Shown here: positions 1 through 6,657 of the stretch, piece by piece
Layout: the number at the start of each line of letters is the position of its first letter
How positions within the stretch are numbered: position 1 is the first letter of the stretch
From: Candidatus Scybalocola fimicaballi
GTDB taxonomy: Bacteria > Bacteroidota > Bacteroidia > Bacteroidales > Paludibacteraceae
NCBI GenBank assembly: GCA_002317115.1
Contig: DCIP01000117.1
Location: 12,814 to 23,191 of the forward strand
DNA: 10,378 bases
Reading direction: 5' to 3'
The notes under the pieces: model-generated
Databases searched by the model: none
The model's input: only the letters and a program-made list of their open reading frames with translations
What the model was told of the DNA's origin: nothing
Translations under genes and position numbers: made by a program

Positions 1-3000
1 GGATGGTGCCGTTGTCGGCATAAACTTCGAGTGCTAGGTTGCTGATGGTTGAGACGCTGGTCTCATCGCCAGTCGCACCCTTTGTCCAAGATAAAACATT
101 TGTGTTGAATCTAACCTTGCTATCGTAATATCCTACATACAAAGCCAAACTGTCATATTCAATACTATAATAAATACTGTCCAGCGTAACCTTCCAAACG
201 GAATCGTTTTCTTGAATGTAGTTGCAGAGTACACCAGCTTTAGAAAACAAATAACTATTCACAAAGAAATACTCTTTATATTCGTTCTGAGGATAAAAAT
301 CTCCTTCGATTCCAGCAAATCTATCTCCTTCGTTATCCATATTGGTATAAAAAGAAAGAGAGATATAACCGTCAGCATCAAAGTCACCTCGCATTTCCAA
401 TCCCCAAATAGAGTCCTTCTTTGCCATTTCCACAATGATGGTCGTGTCGCTCACGATATTCTTTCCATCGAAGTTGTTGGAGAAAACGTAAGAGTTGCCG
501 CGGCAAACTGGCAAAGCGACGGTGCCATTCAAAGCGACGTCATAATCCTCAATGGCCCCTGTGTAACGAACCACATATCCCTGCGTCGGCTTCAAATCCA
601 CACCTTCAAAACGTGGAAATCCATCCTCTCCTTGCACCCATTGTAGCAATGGAATAGAGTCTGAATAATAATCATAAGCCTTCGGATTTTGCGAAACGTA
701 CTTGTTCAACGAATCTTTCACAGCACCTGAAAGGAAAGCACTGGAATCCATTTCCTGCAAAGCAAAAAGACTACCACTAGCATCATCATCCCAATGATCA
801 GTCTCTATGTAATAAATGTTTTTTGAATCAGGAGCGTATACGTCGCCAGAATTATATATATTGAAATGTTCACAGCAATACATTCCAAGTCCTATAGCCG
901 ATTCATCGCTAACAATTCGTCCTCTGTTGTAGCAATTATACATAGAGGAAGCATCTATTCCACTTGAGTAAGAAGAAGAAACCACCATTCCATAGTTGCT
1001 ACAATTATATGCGGAGGATGGTTTTCCATACTCGCTCACACCGCCTGCATATTTTCCGATAACAACACCTTCAAAATGGCAGTTGACGAAAATGCCGTTA
1101 TTTGCTATTCCAGCCGCATATTCTCCACCCTTCACGTATGCATTCGTCACTTTTAGGTTCTGAATTAGAAGTTTATAAATTTTATCTTCTGTATCGAACA
1201 AAGCAACCTCTTTATCATTATCCGGTTGATTGATATAGAGGTTGGAGATAGTGTGGTTTCCACCGTCGAACTTAAGACATTTGATAGGGGTGAAACTGAC
1301 CATTTCGTCTCCCACCTTGCCACAAACAGGGCTAAGATCGATGTCTGCTTCAAGCCTTGCAATGCCTTTTACCGAATCTCTGAAATACAGTAGCTCCTCT
1401 AAGTTGTGGATAATATACAAATCATCTCCCTCCTCATCAAAGTTCAATGCACCCCAATATTGTGTCTCCCACCATTGCCAAACAGCAAAACCTCCATAAG
1501 AGACAGTATCCACCTGATAAAAGGCATCCATTCCAATACTTGAAACAGTGTAAGGAACCGACAATCTGCTTATTCCAGTACATCCCGCAAAAGCATACGA
1601 ACGGATTGATTCAACTGAATTAGGTATTACAACAGATTGGATGGTAGTATTGTTGATGAAAGCAGAATCTCCAATGGTCACTACATTGTCAGGAATAACC
1701 ACTATGGAGTCAGTACCAATGTATTGTTTCAACACCGTTTTCTTTTCGTCTCCGTAAATAAAATCACCGTCGATTATGGCTTTTATGTGATGCTTCGCTC
1801 CCCAAGGACTACCTGTGGCTGGTCCTGCGTAGTAAATGGTATCAACATTATAAAACGCATAACTTCCTATGGTTTCTACCGAACTTGGAATAAAGACGGA
1901 TGATAAATTCTTACAGTTAAAGAATGCATCTTCACCAATGTAAGTGACTGTACTTGGTATGGAGACGGTAATCAAATCCTCACGTTCATTGAATGCACAT
2001 TTGCGGATGGAAGTGACTCCTTTAGGAATGGAGACAGAGGTCAATCGCGAACATTCAGTGAACGCATAATCACCTATGGAAGAGACAAAATCAGGGATGG
2101 AAATGGCTGTATCGCTACCTAAATAGTCGCCCAACGTCTCCTTTGTTTCATCCCAATAGACAAAATCTCCTTCGACAACGTAACCCTTTATATTTCGTTT
2201 AGCTCCCCATCTGAATCCCGCACTTCCCGCATAATAGATCGTATCCACGTCATAGAAAGCACTTCCCCCCGTAGAAGTGACTGAAGGAGGGATAACGACG
2301 GGCTTCAAACTTGTACAATATTCAAAAGCAGCTTGACCGATAGAAGTGACTGAATTGGGAATATCTACCGAAAGCAAGCTTGTACAACCAGAAAAAGCAT
2401 ACCAGCCAATGGAAGTGATTCCGTTGGGAATAGTGACGGAGAGCAAACTATTACATCCCTCGAATGTGCGGTCTCCGATGACGGTGACGCCACTTGGAAT
2501 ATCTATGGAAGTCAATGCTTGGCAATCATAGAACGCATATTTCCCGATAGAAGTGACTCCGCTTGGAACGGCGAATGAAGTCAGACTTTCACAGCCGTAG
2601 AAGGCATATCCCCCTATGGATGTCAATGAGTTTGGAATGGAGACAGAAGTCAGGTTTGTATGTCCATAAAACGCATTATCACCAATAGCAGTGACGGTAT
2701 TTGGGAGGGACACCTCAGCGTCTTCACCCAAATAATAGGCGAATGTATCCTTCTTTTCATCCGAATAGACAAAATCCCCTTCGATATATTTTCCATTTAT
2801 ACAACGTTTCGCACCCCATCTATCCTCCTCAAGGTCTGTTTGGTTAATAATCACACTTATGCCAGTAAAAGACCAAGATCCAATGGATGTGACTGAACTT
2901 GGAATGATTACAAGAGCCAACCCTTCACAATTATAGAATGCACTTTGTCCAATTGTAGTGACTGAGTTGGGAATAGTAATGGAGGTTAAAGAATCACAAT

Positions 3001-3316
3001 GGTAGAAAGCTTGTTTCCCTATCTTAATAATGGTGTTTGGAAGGGTAATAGACTTCAATGCCTTTGATCCATAAAACGCACTTTCCTCTATGGCTACGAT
3101 GGTGTATTCTTTCCCATCATATTCTACCTTGTCTGGAATCGTGACTTCTTCCCAAATATCCTTATCCATAGGGTGTATTGACGCAGTAAGATTCGCGGCG
3201 TCTTCAATATAACAATACCAAAGTCCATCAACCTTGAATTTTGACCTCTCCGCCATTGCTGGCATTGCCATGAAAATGAGGCATATAATCCAACAGAATA
3301 GTTTTTTGAAAATCAT
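1..3316 (-). CDS. BspA-like leucine-rich-repeat surface protein (3' end beyond window)
   Basis: The frame runs from an ATG at 3316 to the left edge without a stop, giving 1105 visible residues. Residues 1-22 form a signal peptide (MIFKK start, hydrophobic core, AMA before Glu). About residues 72-600 carry 18 LRR_5/BspA-type repeats of roughly 23 residues, pattern LTSVTIPNSVTSIGxxAFxxC. They occur in blocks of 4, 7, 4 and 3, separated by WGAK spacer modules. Residues about 720-830 are rich in Gly, Tyr, Asn and Cys (YNCSNYG, YNCYNRG, IYNSGDV) and resemble GLUG-type repeats. Residues about 862-905 (SGAVKDSLN... GEDGFPRFEG) resemble the segment that often follows such repeats in Bacteroidetes. 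Residues about 905-1095 are unrecognised. The last visible residues, LEVYADNGTI, look like the start of a C-terminal secretion/sorting domain, so the true end may be only some tens of residues further on. BspA-type proteins are exported and often bind host or matrix proteins; the ligand here is unknown. Confidence 0.9.
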   Translation of the reverse strand, partial: MIFKKLFCWIICLIFMAMPAMAERSKFKVDGLWYCYIEDAANLTASIHPMDKDIWEEVTIPDKVEYDGKEYTIVAIEESAFYGSKALKSITLPNTIIKIGKQAFYHCDSLTSITIPNSVTTIGQSAFYNCEGLALVIIPSSVTSIGSWSFTGISVIINQTDLEEDRWGAKRCINGKYIEGDFVYSDEKKDTFAYYLGEDAEVSLPNTVTAIGDNAFYGHTNLTSVSIPNSLTSIGGYAFYGCESLTSFAVPSGVTSIGKYAFYDCQALTSIDIPSGVTVIGDRTFEGCNSLLSVTIPNGITSIGWYAFSGCTSLLSVDIPNSVTSIGQAAFEYCTSLKPVVIPPSVTSTGGSAFYDVDTIYYAGSAGFRWGAKRNIKGYVVEGDFVYWDETKETLGDYLGSDTAISIPDFVSSIGDYAFTECSRLTSVSIPKGVTSIRKCAFNEREDLITVSIPSTVTYIGEDAFFNCKNLSSVFIPSSVETIGSYAFYNVDTIYYAGPATGSPWGAKHHIKAIIDGDFIYGDEKKTVLKQYIGTDSIVVIPDNVVTIGDSAFINNTTIQSVVIPNSVESIRSYAFAGCTGISRLSVPYTVSSIGMDAFYQVDTVSYGGFAVWQWWETQYWGALNFDEEGDDLYIIHNLEELLYFRDSVKGIARLEADIDLSPVCGKVGDEMVSFTPIKCLKFDGGNHTISNLYINQPDNDKEVALFDTEDKIYKLLIQNLKVTNAYVKGGEYAAGIANNGIFVNCHFEGVVIGKYAGGVSEYGKPSSAYNCSNYGMVVSSSYSSGIDASSMYNCYNRGRIVSDESAIGLGMYCCEHFNIYNSGDVYAPDSKNIYYIETDHWDDDASGSLFALQEMDSSAFLSGAVKDSLNKYVSQNPKAYDYYSDSIPLLQWVQGEDGFPRFEGVDLKPTQGYVVRYTGAIEDYDVALNGTVALPVCRGNSYVFSNNFDGKNIVSDTTIIVEMAKKDSIWGLEMRGDFDADGYISLSFYTNMDNEGDRFAGIEGDFYPQNEYKEYFFVNSYLFSKAGVLCNYIQENDSVWKVTLDSIYYSIEYDSLALYVGYYDSKVRFNTNVLSWTKGATGDETSVSTISNLALEVYADNGTI
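1699..1845 (-). repeat. WGAK spacer module 3 of the BspA-like protein
   Basis: Residues about 491-540 contain YYAGPATGSPWGAKHHIK, IIDGDFIYGDEKKTVLK and QYIGTDSIVVIPD. A fourth, degenerate copy (VSYGG... YWGALNFDEEGDDLY) ends the LRR region near 1415-1515 and leads into the GLUG-like part. Confidence 0.8.
2104..2250 (-). repeat. WGAK spacer module 2 of the BspA-like protein
   Basis: Residues about 356-404 contain YYAGSAGFRWGAKRNIKG, VVEGDFVYWDETKETLG and DYLGSDTAISIPD. It follows a block of seven LRRs and precedes a block of four. Confidence 0.8.
2711..2856 (-). repeat. WGAK spacer module 1 of the BspA-like protein
   Basis: Residues about 154-202 leave the LRR pattern and read RWGAKRCINGKYIEGDFVY, then SDEKKDT and YYLGEDAEVSLPN before the LRRs resume. 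The same ~49-residue design recurs at 2104-2250 and 1699-1845. Such interruptions are familiar in Bacteroidetes BspA-like proteins; their specific role is not known to me. Confidence 0.8.
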
Positions 3317-3351
3317 TTTAAGATTAGATTTAATTAGGAGATTATATAGCA

Positions 3352-3464
3352 GTTGTCCAAAATGAGGATTGTTAAGGGCCCGTGTTTGATTGTTGGGCCC
3401 TAACCCCGCTCTCCAACGCGAGCCCAAAGGGCGAGCGTCTAATAAATAAGCGTGTTTGGACAAC
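3352..3464 (-). repeat. Structured leader of the BspA-like gene, bounded by a 10-bp inverted repeat
   Basis: The arms gttgtccaaa (3352-3361) and tttggacaac (3455-3464) are perfectly complementary. Inside are two further hairpins. One spans 3371-3404, with gggccc at both 3376-3381 and 3395-3400 and flanking gtta/taac pairing around a one-base bulge. The other spans 3417-3437, with arms cgcgagccc and gggcgagcg that pair except for two central mismatches. The block lies between the proposed promoter and the start codon at 3316, so it would form most of the 5' untranslated leader. Parts recur inverted at 4271-4333, which favours a dispersed repeat over a gene-specific riboswitch. Confidence 0.6.
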
Positions 3465-3495
3465 ACGTATATAATTGCCTTTAATTATTTTGTTG

Positions 3496-3503
3496 CAAAT
3501 ATA
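3496..3503 (-). promoter_or_regulatory. Bacteroidetes -7 box upstream of the BspA-like gene
   Basis: On the minus strand this reads TATATTTG, matching the Bacteroidetes consensus TAnnTTTG. It lies just after the terminator of the preceding gene and about 180 nt before the start codon. I see no good TTTG -33 element, so the call rests on the -7 box and position. Confidence 0.45.
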
Positions 3504-3512
3504 AATTAAAAT

Positions 3513-3541
3513 GTAGAGACGCCGCGATTCGGCATCTCTAC
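3513..3541 (-). terminator. Hairpin terminator after the small exported protein gene
   Basis: The arms gtagaga-c-gccg and cggc-a-tctctac pair with one mismatch around a 5-nt loop. On the minus strand the hairpin starts 6 nt after the stop codon of the 3548-4210 gene and is followed by the T-rich tract attttaattt, as expected of an intrinsic terminator. Its GTAGAGAC...TCTCTAC form resembles palindromes I recall as repeated in several bacterial genomes, so it may also be a repeat copy. Confidence 0.7.
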
Positions 3542-3547
3542 TGAATC

Positions 3548-4210
3548 TTATTTCTTATCCCTCGTCTCAATATAATCATTGAACAACGATATGTACATCA
3601 ATTCAGTGTTTCCCTGGGCATTACCATAATACGAAGCAGCAAAACTTTCTGGATTCTCACTAAACATTTTTGACATCGTTGAATTACCCTCAAGCATTTT
3701 CGTCCAATACTTATTGCATTTTTTCATTTTGTATTGGCGTAACCACCATACATCTACCGCCCAAGGCCACTCTGGTTTCTTGAAGTAATAATTTCTAACT
3801 TCAGATTTAAAGCCATATTTATCAACACTCATATAGCTGAGCAAATATAAAGTATAACCATCTTTCTCCAACAATTTGTAATATCCAGACTTCTTTTCCT
3901 TAGGCATTTTAGGTTCATCCTTTATAAACTCCAAACAACTGATAAAATAATCGGAGTATTTTTTTGGACCAAAATCCTTTTTCTCCTCATCGTAAAACTG
4001 GACATATTCCACTTCCGAATCTTCAAGCACCACTTTCTTCTGCTTAGGACCCATCAAATAGATTGCCTGTCCGTGAGTGTACCACACTTCGGGAGCCTCA
4101 ATCTGCTCTCCCGACTTCAATGTGATCAACCCGTGATCGCCTGCTGCTGAGGCTGAAATAACTGACGCTACTGAAATGGCTACTGCCAAAAAAATCTTTA
4201 CTATATTCAT
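3548..4210 (-). CDS. Exported protein of unknown function
   Basis: The product is 220 residues. Residues 1-22 are a clear signal peptide (hydrophobic IFLAVAISVASVI, then ASA before Ala), so it should reach the periplasm or beyond; there is no lipobox. Residues about 27-72 (GLITLKSGEQI, GQAIYLMGPKQKKVVL, SEVEYVQF) have the alternating strand pattern of a small Sm-like or SH3-like beta-barrel; this is inference from pattern only. The rest is rich in Lys, Tyr and Trp (for example KKPEWPWAVDVWWL at about 144-157) with no catalytic motif I recognise. It shares its strand with the protease upstream (stop 4584) but sits 373 nt away behind a highly structured spacer. It has its own terminator at 3513-3541 and is bracketed by an inverted repeat pair (3361-3437 and 4271-4333). 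Function not recognised. Confidence 0.8.
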   Translation of the reverse strand: MNIVKIFLAVAISVASVISASAAGDHGLITLKSGEQIEAPEVWYTHGQAIYLMGPKQKKVVLEDSEVEYVQFYDEEKKDFGPKKYSDYFISCLEFIKDEPKMPKEKKSGYYKLLEKDGYTLYLLSYMSVDKYGFKSEVRNYYFKKPEWPWAVDVWWLRQYKMKKCNKYWTKMLEGNSTMSKMFSENPESFAASYYGNAQGNTELMYISLFNDYIETRDKK

Positions 4211-4349
4211 AATTCTACCAATATTAAATGCCTAACGGCATAATGTTTTTTTATGTTTTTTTGTTTTTTACGCTCGCCCTACGGGCTCGCGTTTGGAAAA
4301 GGGCAAGGGCTTCCGCCCTTTGCAATCCTCATTATTTACGTATTTTTTC
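4211..4349. other. Spacer upstream of the small exported gene: T-rich tract and hairpins
   Basis: No gene is supported here. Next to the start codon is a weak -7-like match on the minus strand (taatattg, 4219-4226). A short hairpin tgcc/ggca follows at 4229-4240. At 4242-4269 are near-repeats of tatg plus a T7 run, which read as A-tracts on the coding minus strand and could act as an upstream promoter element. The GC-rich repeat relative at 4271-4333 comes next. I cannot place a convincing promoter. Confidence 0.5.
4271..4333 (+). repeat. Dispersed GC-rich repeat, inverted relative of 3361-3437
   Basis: Three blocks match the reverse complement of the leader at 3361-3437 in the same order. 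First is a hairpin with arms cgctcgccc and gggctcgcg (4271-4279, 4283-4291), identical in both 9-nt arms, followed by gttnGGA. Second is a GGGC/GCCC hairpin (here aaagggc 4298-4304 with gcccttt 4315-4321). Third is the 11-mer caatcctcatt (4323-4333), whose exact complement is at 3361-3371. The middle hairpin differs in sequence but keeps its position, which suggests a conserved structure. Confidence 0.65.
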
Positions 4350-4567
4350 AACAGAAAACAGCGTTTTATAAAATTTTCACGCTTGGAAAACACACAAACT
4401 CGTTTGTTCCGGAAAACTTCCAAACAGAGAAAAATTTAACGAAAGAAAACCCGCTCCAATGTTTTCTCCTGTTTTTGTTTTCCGCGTTTAGCGTTTTAAA
4501 GACATCCTGATGTCTGTTTTCCAGTGCCCCACAACGAAGTTGTTGCTTTTAGGGCACGTTTTCTGTT
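4350..4567. repeat. Nested four-tier GAAAAC/GTTTTC inverted repeat with side hairpins
   Basis: Four GAAAAC motifs are followed by four GTTTTC motifs, pairing in nested order with extended arms. Helix 1: aacagaaaac 4350-4359 with 4558-4567. Helix 2: tggaaaaca 4384-4392 with 4515-4523. Helix 3: cggaaaac 4410-4417 with 4477-4484, continued by aaacag 4422-4427 with 4469-4474. Helix 4: agaaaac 4444-4450 with 4461-4467, closing a 10-nt loop. The gaps hold local hairpins: agcgt/acgct fills 4360-4383 exactly, gtgccc/gggcac fills 4524-4557 exactly, acaaa/tttgt lies at 4394-4407, and gacat/atgtc at 4501-4514. The overall shape is a branched rod or cruciform between two minus-strand genes. Strand and function cannot be decided from symmetry. 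Confidence 0.65.
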
Positions 4568-4583
4568 ATTTTAATAAATCAAA

Positions 4584-6329
4584 TTAGAATCCGAAGCCAA
4601 CGCAGATAGCCACATATTTTCTGGTTCCAAACTTACAACCGTCGTCGTCGCCAGTGTTGAACTCCAACTCCGTCACTTTCTTGACAACATACTCCGCTCC
4701 TACAAAAACAGACTTTTTCTTATTTGGCGAATATCCAAGTCTGGCTCCTGCATGCAGACTTCCCTCAAAATTAAAGTCCTGTGTGAGCACCCCACCAAAA
4801 TCACCAATCACGTATGGCGTAAGGAAGGCTTTGTTGCTTGGTGTCAACTTAAACGGACACTGATAGCCTATGCTGAATTCGACTCCTAAAAAGGACGATT
4901 TTTCAATCATATAGGTAGTGTCATCCTTCTCGATTATATCTGTAGTGTAGAAATCAGGGTCTGCAAACAAATGCTTTTCTGTGTGTCCCAACTCTACTCT
5001 CGGTCCGAACAAGAAATATTTGCCAGCCATAATCATAAAAGTGAGATCCGCTTTCTGTCCGAAATGATCCTCCAATCCCTTTGAAAAACTTAATTCAAGA
5101 TATCTGTTCCACTCCTGCGAATAGATTACCTTCGATTCTTTCGATTTCTGGATCTTTTCCACGTTTTCTGCCGACGACGAGGAGCTGCTCACAATCTTGT
5201 AGCCATCCATGTTTTCCTTCCAAACGACGCCGATCTCCTTGCCTTTACAAACGTAGGTAGTCTTATAATTCTCTCCATCCTTCACGGTAGATGAATATTC
5301 CACGTCTGCCATGTTCTTCACTCCGTCGAATGCAAAATCTCCAACGATTGATTTCATGACCGGTATTGGCGATTTCGTGCGAAGTTGGATTCTGCGCGTC
5401 TCAGAGGCCTTATCCAACATCACCGACAATATCCCCTCGTCCATGCCTAAAAGTGTCTCAGTCGCGACGTAAGACGACAAATCAGCGTCGTTTTTCTTCA
5501 CGTCGTCAAGGAATTGTTTGGCGATCTTTTCGACGTCGCCAATATTATCCTTTGAAGTCGACGCTACAGACATCTCATTTACGGAAACATTGTTGTAGTA
5601 TTTGATCGGAATAGAGAAGTTGGTATTCTCACGGAAAGAGGCTTTCCAAGTGTTGATTCCGACAACGGTATAATCGCCCGACTTCTCCTTCACCAACAAT
5701 GGTCCACCCGAACTTCCTGGGTCGACTTGAGCCGTGTGCTGATAGACAGCGACCGAGTCGATATCACCAAAAAACTCATCCTTCACGCTATTGTTCGACA
5801 TCACACCCTTACCAAGCTGCCACGACGGTTTGTCGCCCAAAGCAGGGTATCCAGCCGTCCAAACGTCGGAACCATCCTTCACCTTATTTTTATTAATCTT
5901 GAGTGCGGGCACATTCACGTCGCCAGAAGGAAAATTCACCAATGCGATATCAAGATTCTTCGATACATAAACGACGGGGCAACGAGCATACTTGACCTCC
6001 GCGCCGTTTACCTCAAAAGTCAAATCCACATATTTAGCGTCGTGCACCACATGTTTGTTGGTCACGACAACAAGTTTTCCCTTCTCATCCTTGATCACAA
6101 AACCAGATCCGAAAGAATCACCACCTGTATATTCCCTTACCTTCTTTGAGGCAGCGATATAGGATTTATTCTGCAACGCGTTTGCTAAGTTTTCATAATT
6201 CAAAGAAGCATTATTCGACTCCCTGACATAGCAAACCGACTCTCTCAACTCAGCCGCATACGACATCATTCCAACACACATAGCCGCGATGGAAGTGATT
6301 AATCTTTGCGAGTTTTTAATATTAAACAT
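4584..6329 (-). CDS. Exported trypsin-like serine protease with C-terminal beta-barrel-like region
   Basis: The 581-residue product starts with a signal peptide (about residues 1-25, SYA before Ala-Glu). Residues about 70-245 form a chymotrypsin/HtrA-type protease domain with a complete triad: His93 in TNKHVV, Asp127 in KNLDIALV, and Ser207 in DPGSSGGPLL. The segment GSGFVIKDEKG is typical of the N-terminal strand. There is no PDZ domain. Residues about 260-380 are an unassigned mixed region, followed by a serine run at 381-386. Residues about 405-581 alternate hydrophobic and polar residues (YLELSFSKG, YFLFGPRVELG, SLHAGARLGYS, SVFVGAEYVV) and end in VAICVGFGF, with a terminal Phe, like a small outer-membrane barrel. 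The likely picture is a protease anchored to the outer membrane by its own barrel; the substrate is unknown. I found no clear promoter consensus in the 130 nt upstream. Confidence 0.85.
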   Translation of the reverse strand: MFNIKNSQRLITSIAAMCVGMMSYAAELRESVCYVRESNNASLNYENLANALQNKSYIAASKKVREYTGGDSFGSGFVIKDEKGKLVVVTNKHVVHDAKYVDLTFEVNGAEVKYARCPVVYVSKNLDIALVNFPSGDVNVPALKINKNKVKDGSDVWTAGYPALGDKPSWQLGKGVMSNNSVKDEFFGDIDSVAVYQHTAQVDPGSSGGPLLVKEKSGDYTVVGINTWKASFRENTNFSIPIKYYNNVSVNEMSVASTSKDNIGDVEKIAKQFLDDVKKNDADLSSYVATETLLGMDEGILSVMLDKASETRRIQLRTKSPIPVMKSIVGDFAFDGVKNMADVEYSSTVKDGENYKTTYVCKGKEIGVVWKENMDGYKIVSSSSSSAENVEKIQKSKESKVIYSQEWNRYLELSFSKGLEDHFGQKADLTFMIMAGKYFLFGPRVELGHTEKHLFADPDFYTTDIIEKDDTTYMIEKSSFLGVEFSIGYQCPFKLTPSNKAFLTPYVIGDFGGVLTQDFNFEGSLHAGARLGYSPNKKKSVFVGAEYVVKKVTELEFNTGDDDGCKFGTRKYVAICVGFGF

Positions 6330-6478
6330 AGTCCCAAATTATAATTTCCATATTCGCAAATTCCATTTCGATTCTTGCGAAACAATGCAAAATAAAGAAA
6401 TTTTCAAATGCAATATTTCACCCCCCCAATTTTAACAAATATTAACAATTGGTTGAATGCGGAATGAGGCCCTCCCGT

Positions 6479-6518
6479 CTCCCTTAAAGGGAGGAGATGG
6501 CTCACTCATCTACCGTGG
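6479..6518. repeat. 40-bp direct repeat, copy 1
   Basis: These 40 bases are identical to 7638-7677. The unit contains two adjacent hairpins: the palindrome ctccctt-a-aagggag (6479-6493) and agatg/catct (6495-6499 with 6507-6511). The two copies bracket the ORF6N gene and lie 1159 bp apart. Confidence 0.9.
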
Positions 6519-6593
6519 AACGGTTATTCAAATTATTGAATGGGATTTGAGCATAAAAATGTTAGGCTTTTCAGAATTATTATAAAATTCATA

Positions 6594-6601
6594 TATCTTT
6601 G
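6594..6601 (+). promoter_or_regulatory. Bacteroidetes -7 box for the ORF6N gene
   Basis: TATCTTTG matches the TAnnTTTG consensus, and a TTTTC about 21 nt upstream could stand in for the -33 TTTG. It sits 56 nt before the ATG at 6658, between the first 40-bp repeat and the gene. The A-rich stretch before the ATG is typical of Bacteroidetes start regions. Confidence 0.6.
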
Positions 6602-6657
6602 CAATAAATTAAGTTTAGTCATTTGATTAGACGCAGTATAAATAAAAAAACAGTAAA

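Larger units (their letters stand above)
1519..3082 (-). repeat. 18 LRR_5-type coding repeats (about 69-nt period)
   Basis: Translated on the minus strand, the segment gives 18 AF/SF/TF-centred repeats (for example SAFYGS, QAFYHC, YAFYGC, YAFSGC, DAFFNC, YAFAGC, DAFYQV). Each follows an IPxSVTSIG strand at about 23 residues. At the DNA level recurring tracts such as gaagtgact appear about every 69 nt. Such repeats can change number by recombination. I see no frameshift in this copy. Confidence 0.9.
6330..6657. other. Divergent intergenic region between protease and ORF6N genes
   Basis: No gene is supported. It separates the minus-strand protease from the plus-strand ORF6N gene, so it should carry both promoters. 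Visible in it are a run of seven C at 6421-6427, the first 40-bp repeat (6479-6518), a small hairpin attcaa/ttgaat at 6526-6541, and the ORF6N promoter box (6594-6601). I looked for the missing N-terminal half of the downstream nuclease remnant and did not find it here. Confidence 0.6.

Noticed and set aside
212..646. Plus-strand open frames across 1-2900 (for example 212-646, 1242-1499, 1637-1903, 2346-2531, 2660-2896)
   Set aside because: They lie opposite the continuous minus-strand BspA-like frame, and their translations are low-complexity or repeat shadows of the LRR coding sequence with no recognisable family.
1165..1362. Minus-strand 65-codon frame inside the BspA-like gene
   Set aside because: It is in a different frame from the long gene, which reads through this stretch without stops and in a sensible domain pattern.
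4253..4510. Plus-strand 85-codon frame in the structured spacer
   Set aside because: It is Phe- and Lys-rich, has no family resemblance, and its sequence is explained by hairpins and GAAAAC/GTTTTC motifs.
4350..4567. Possible CRISPR array from the recurring GAAAAC/GTTTTC motifs
   Set aside because: The motifs are only 6-10 bases, irregularly spaced and inverted halfway. There are no direct repeats of 24-40 bases with uniform spacers, and no cas genes nearby.
4520..4567. Intrinsic terminator for the protease gene
   Set aside because: The gtgccc/gggcac hairpin is present, but no T-tract follows on the minus strand, so I did not call a terminator; the end of this transcript is unclear.
5727..6149. 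Plus-strand 140-codon frame and neighbours (4654-4863, 5366-5605, 5699-5896)
   Set aside because: Antisense to the protease gene, whose catalytic triad and signal peptide are clear in the other strand.
6500..6550. Seventeen-codon frame starting in repeat copy 1 (MAHSSTVERLFKLLNGI)
   Set aside because: It shares its start with the repeat-derived start of the nuclease remnant but is very short and has no support beyond the repeat.
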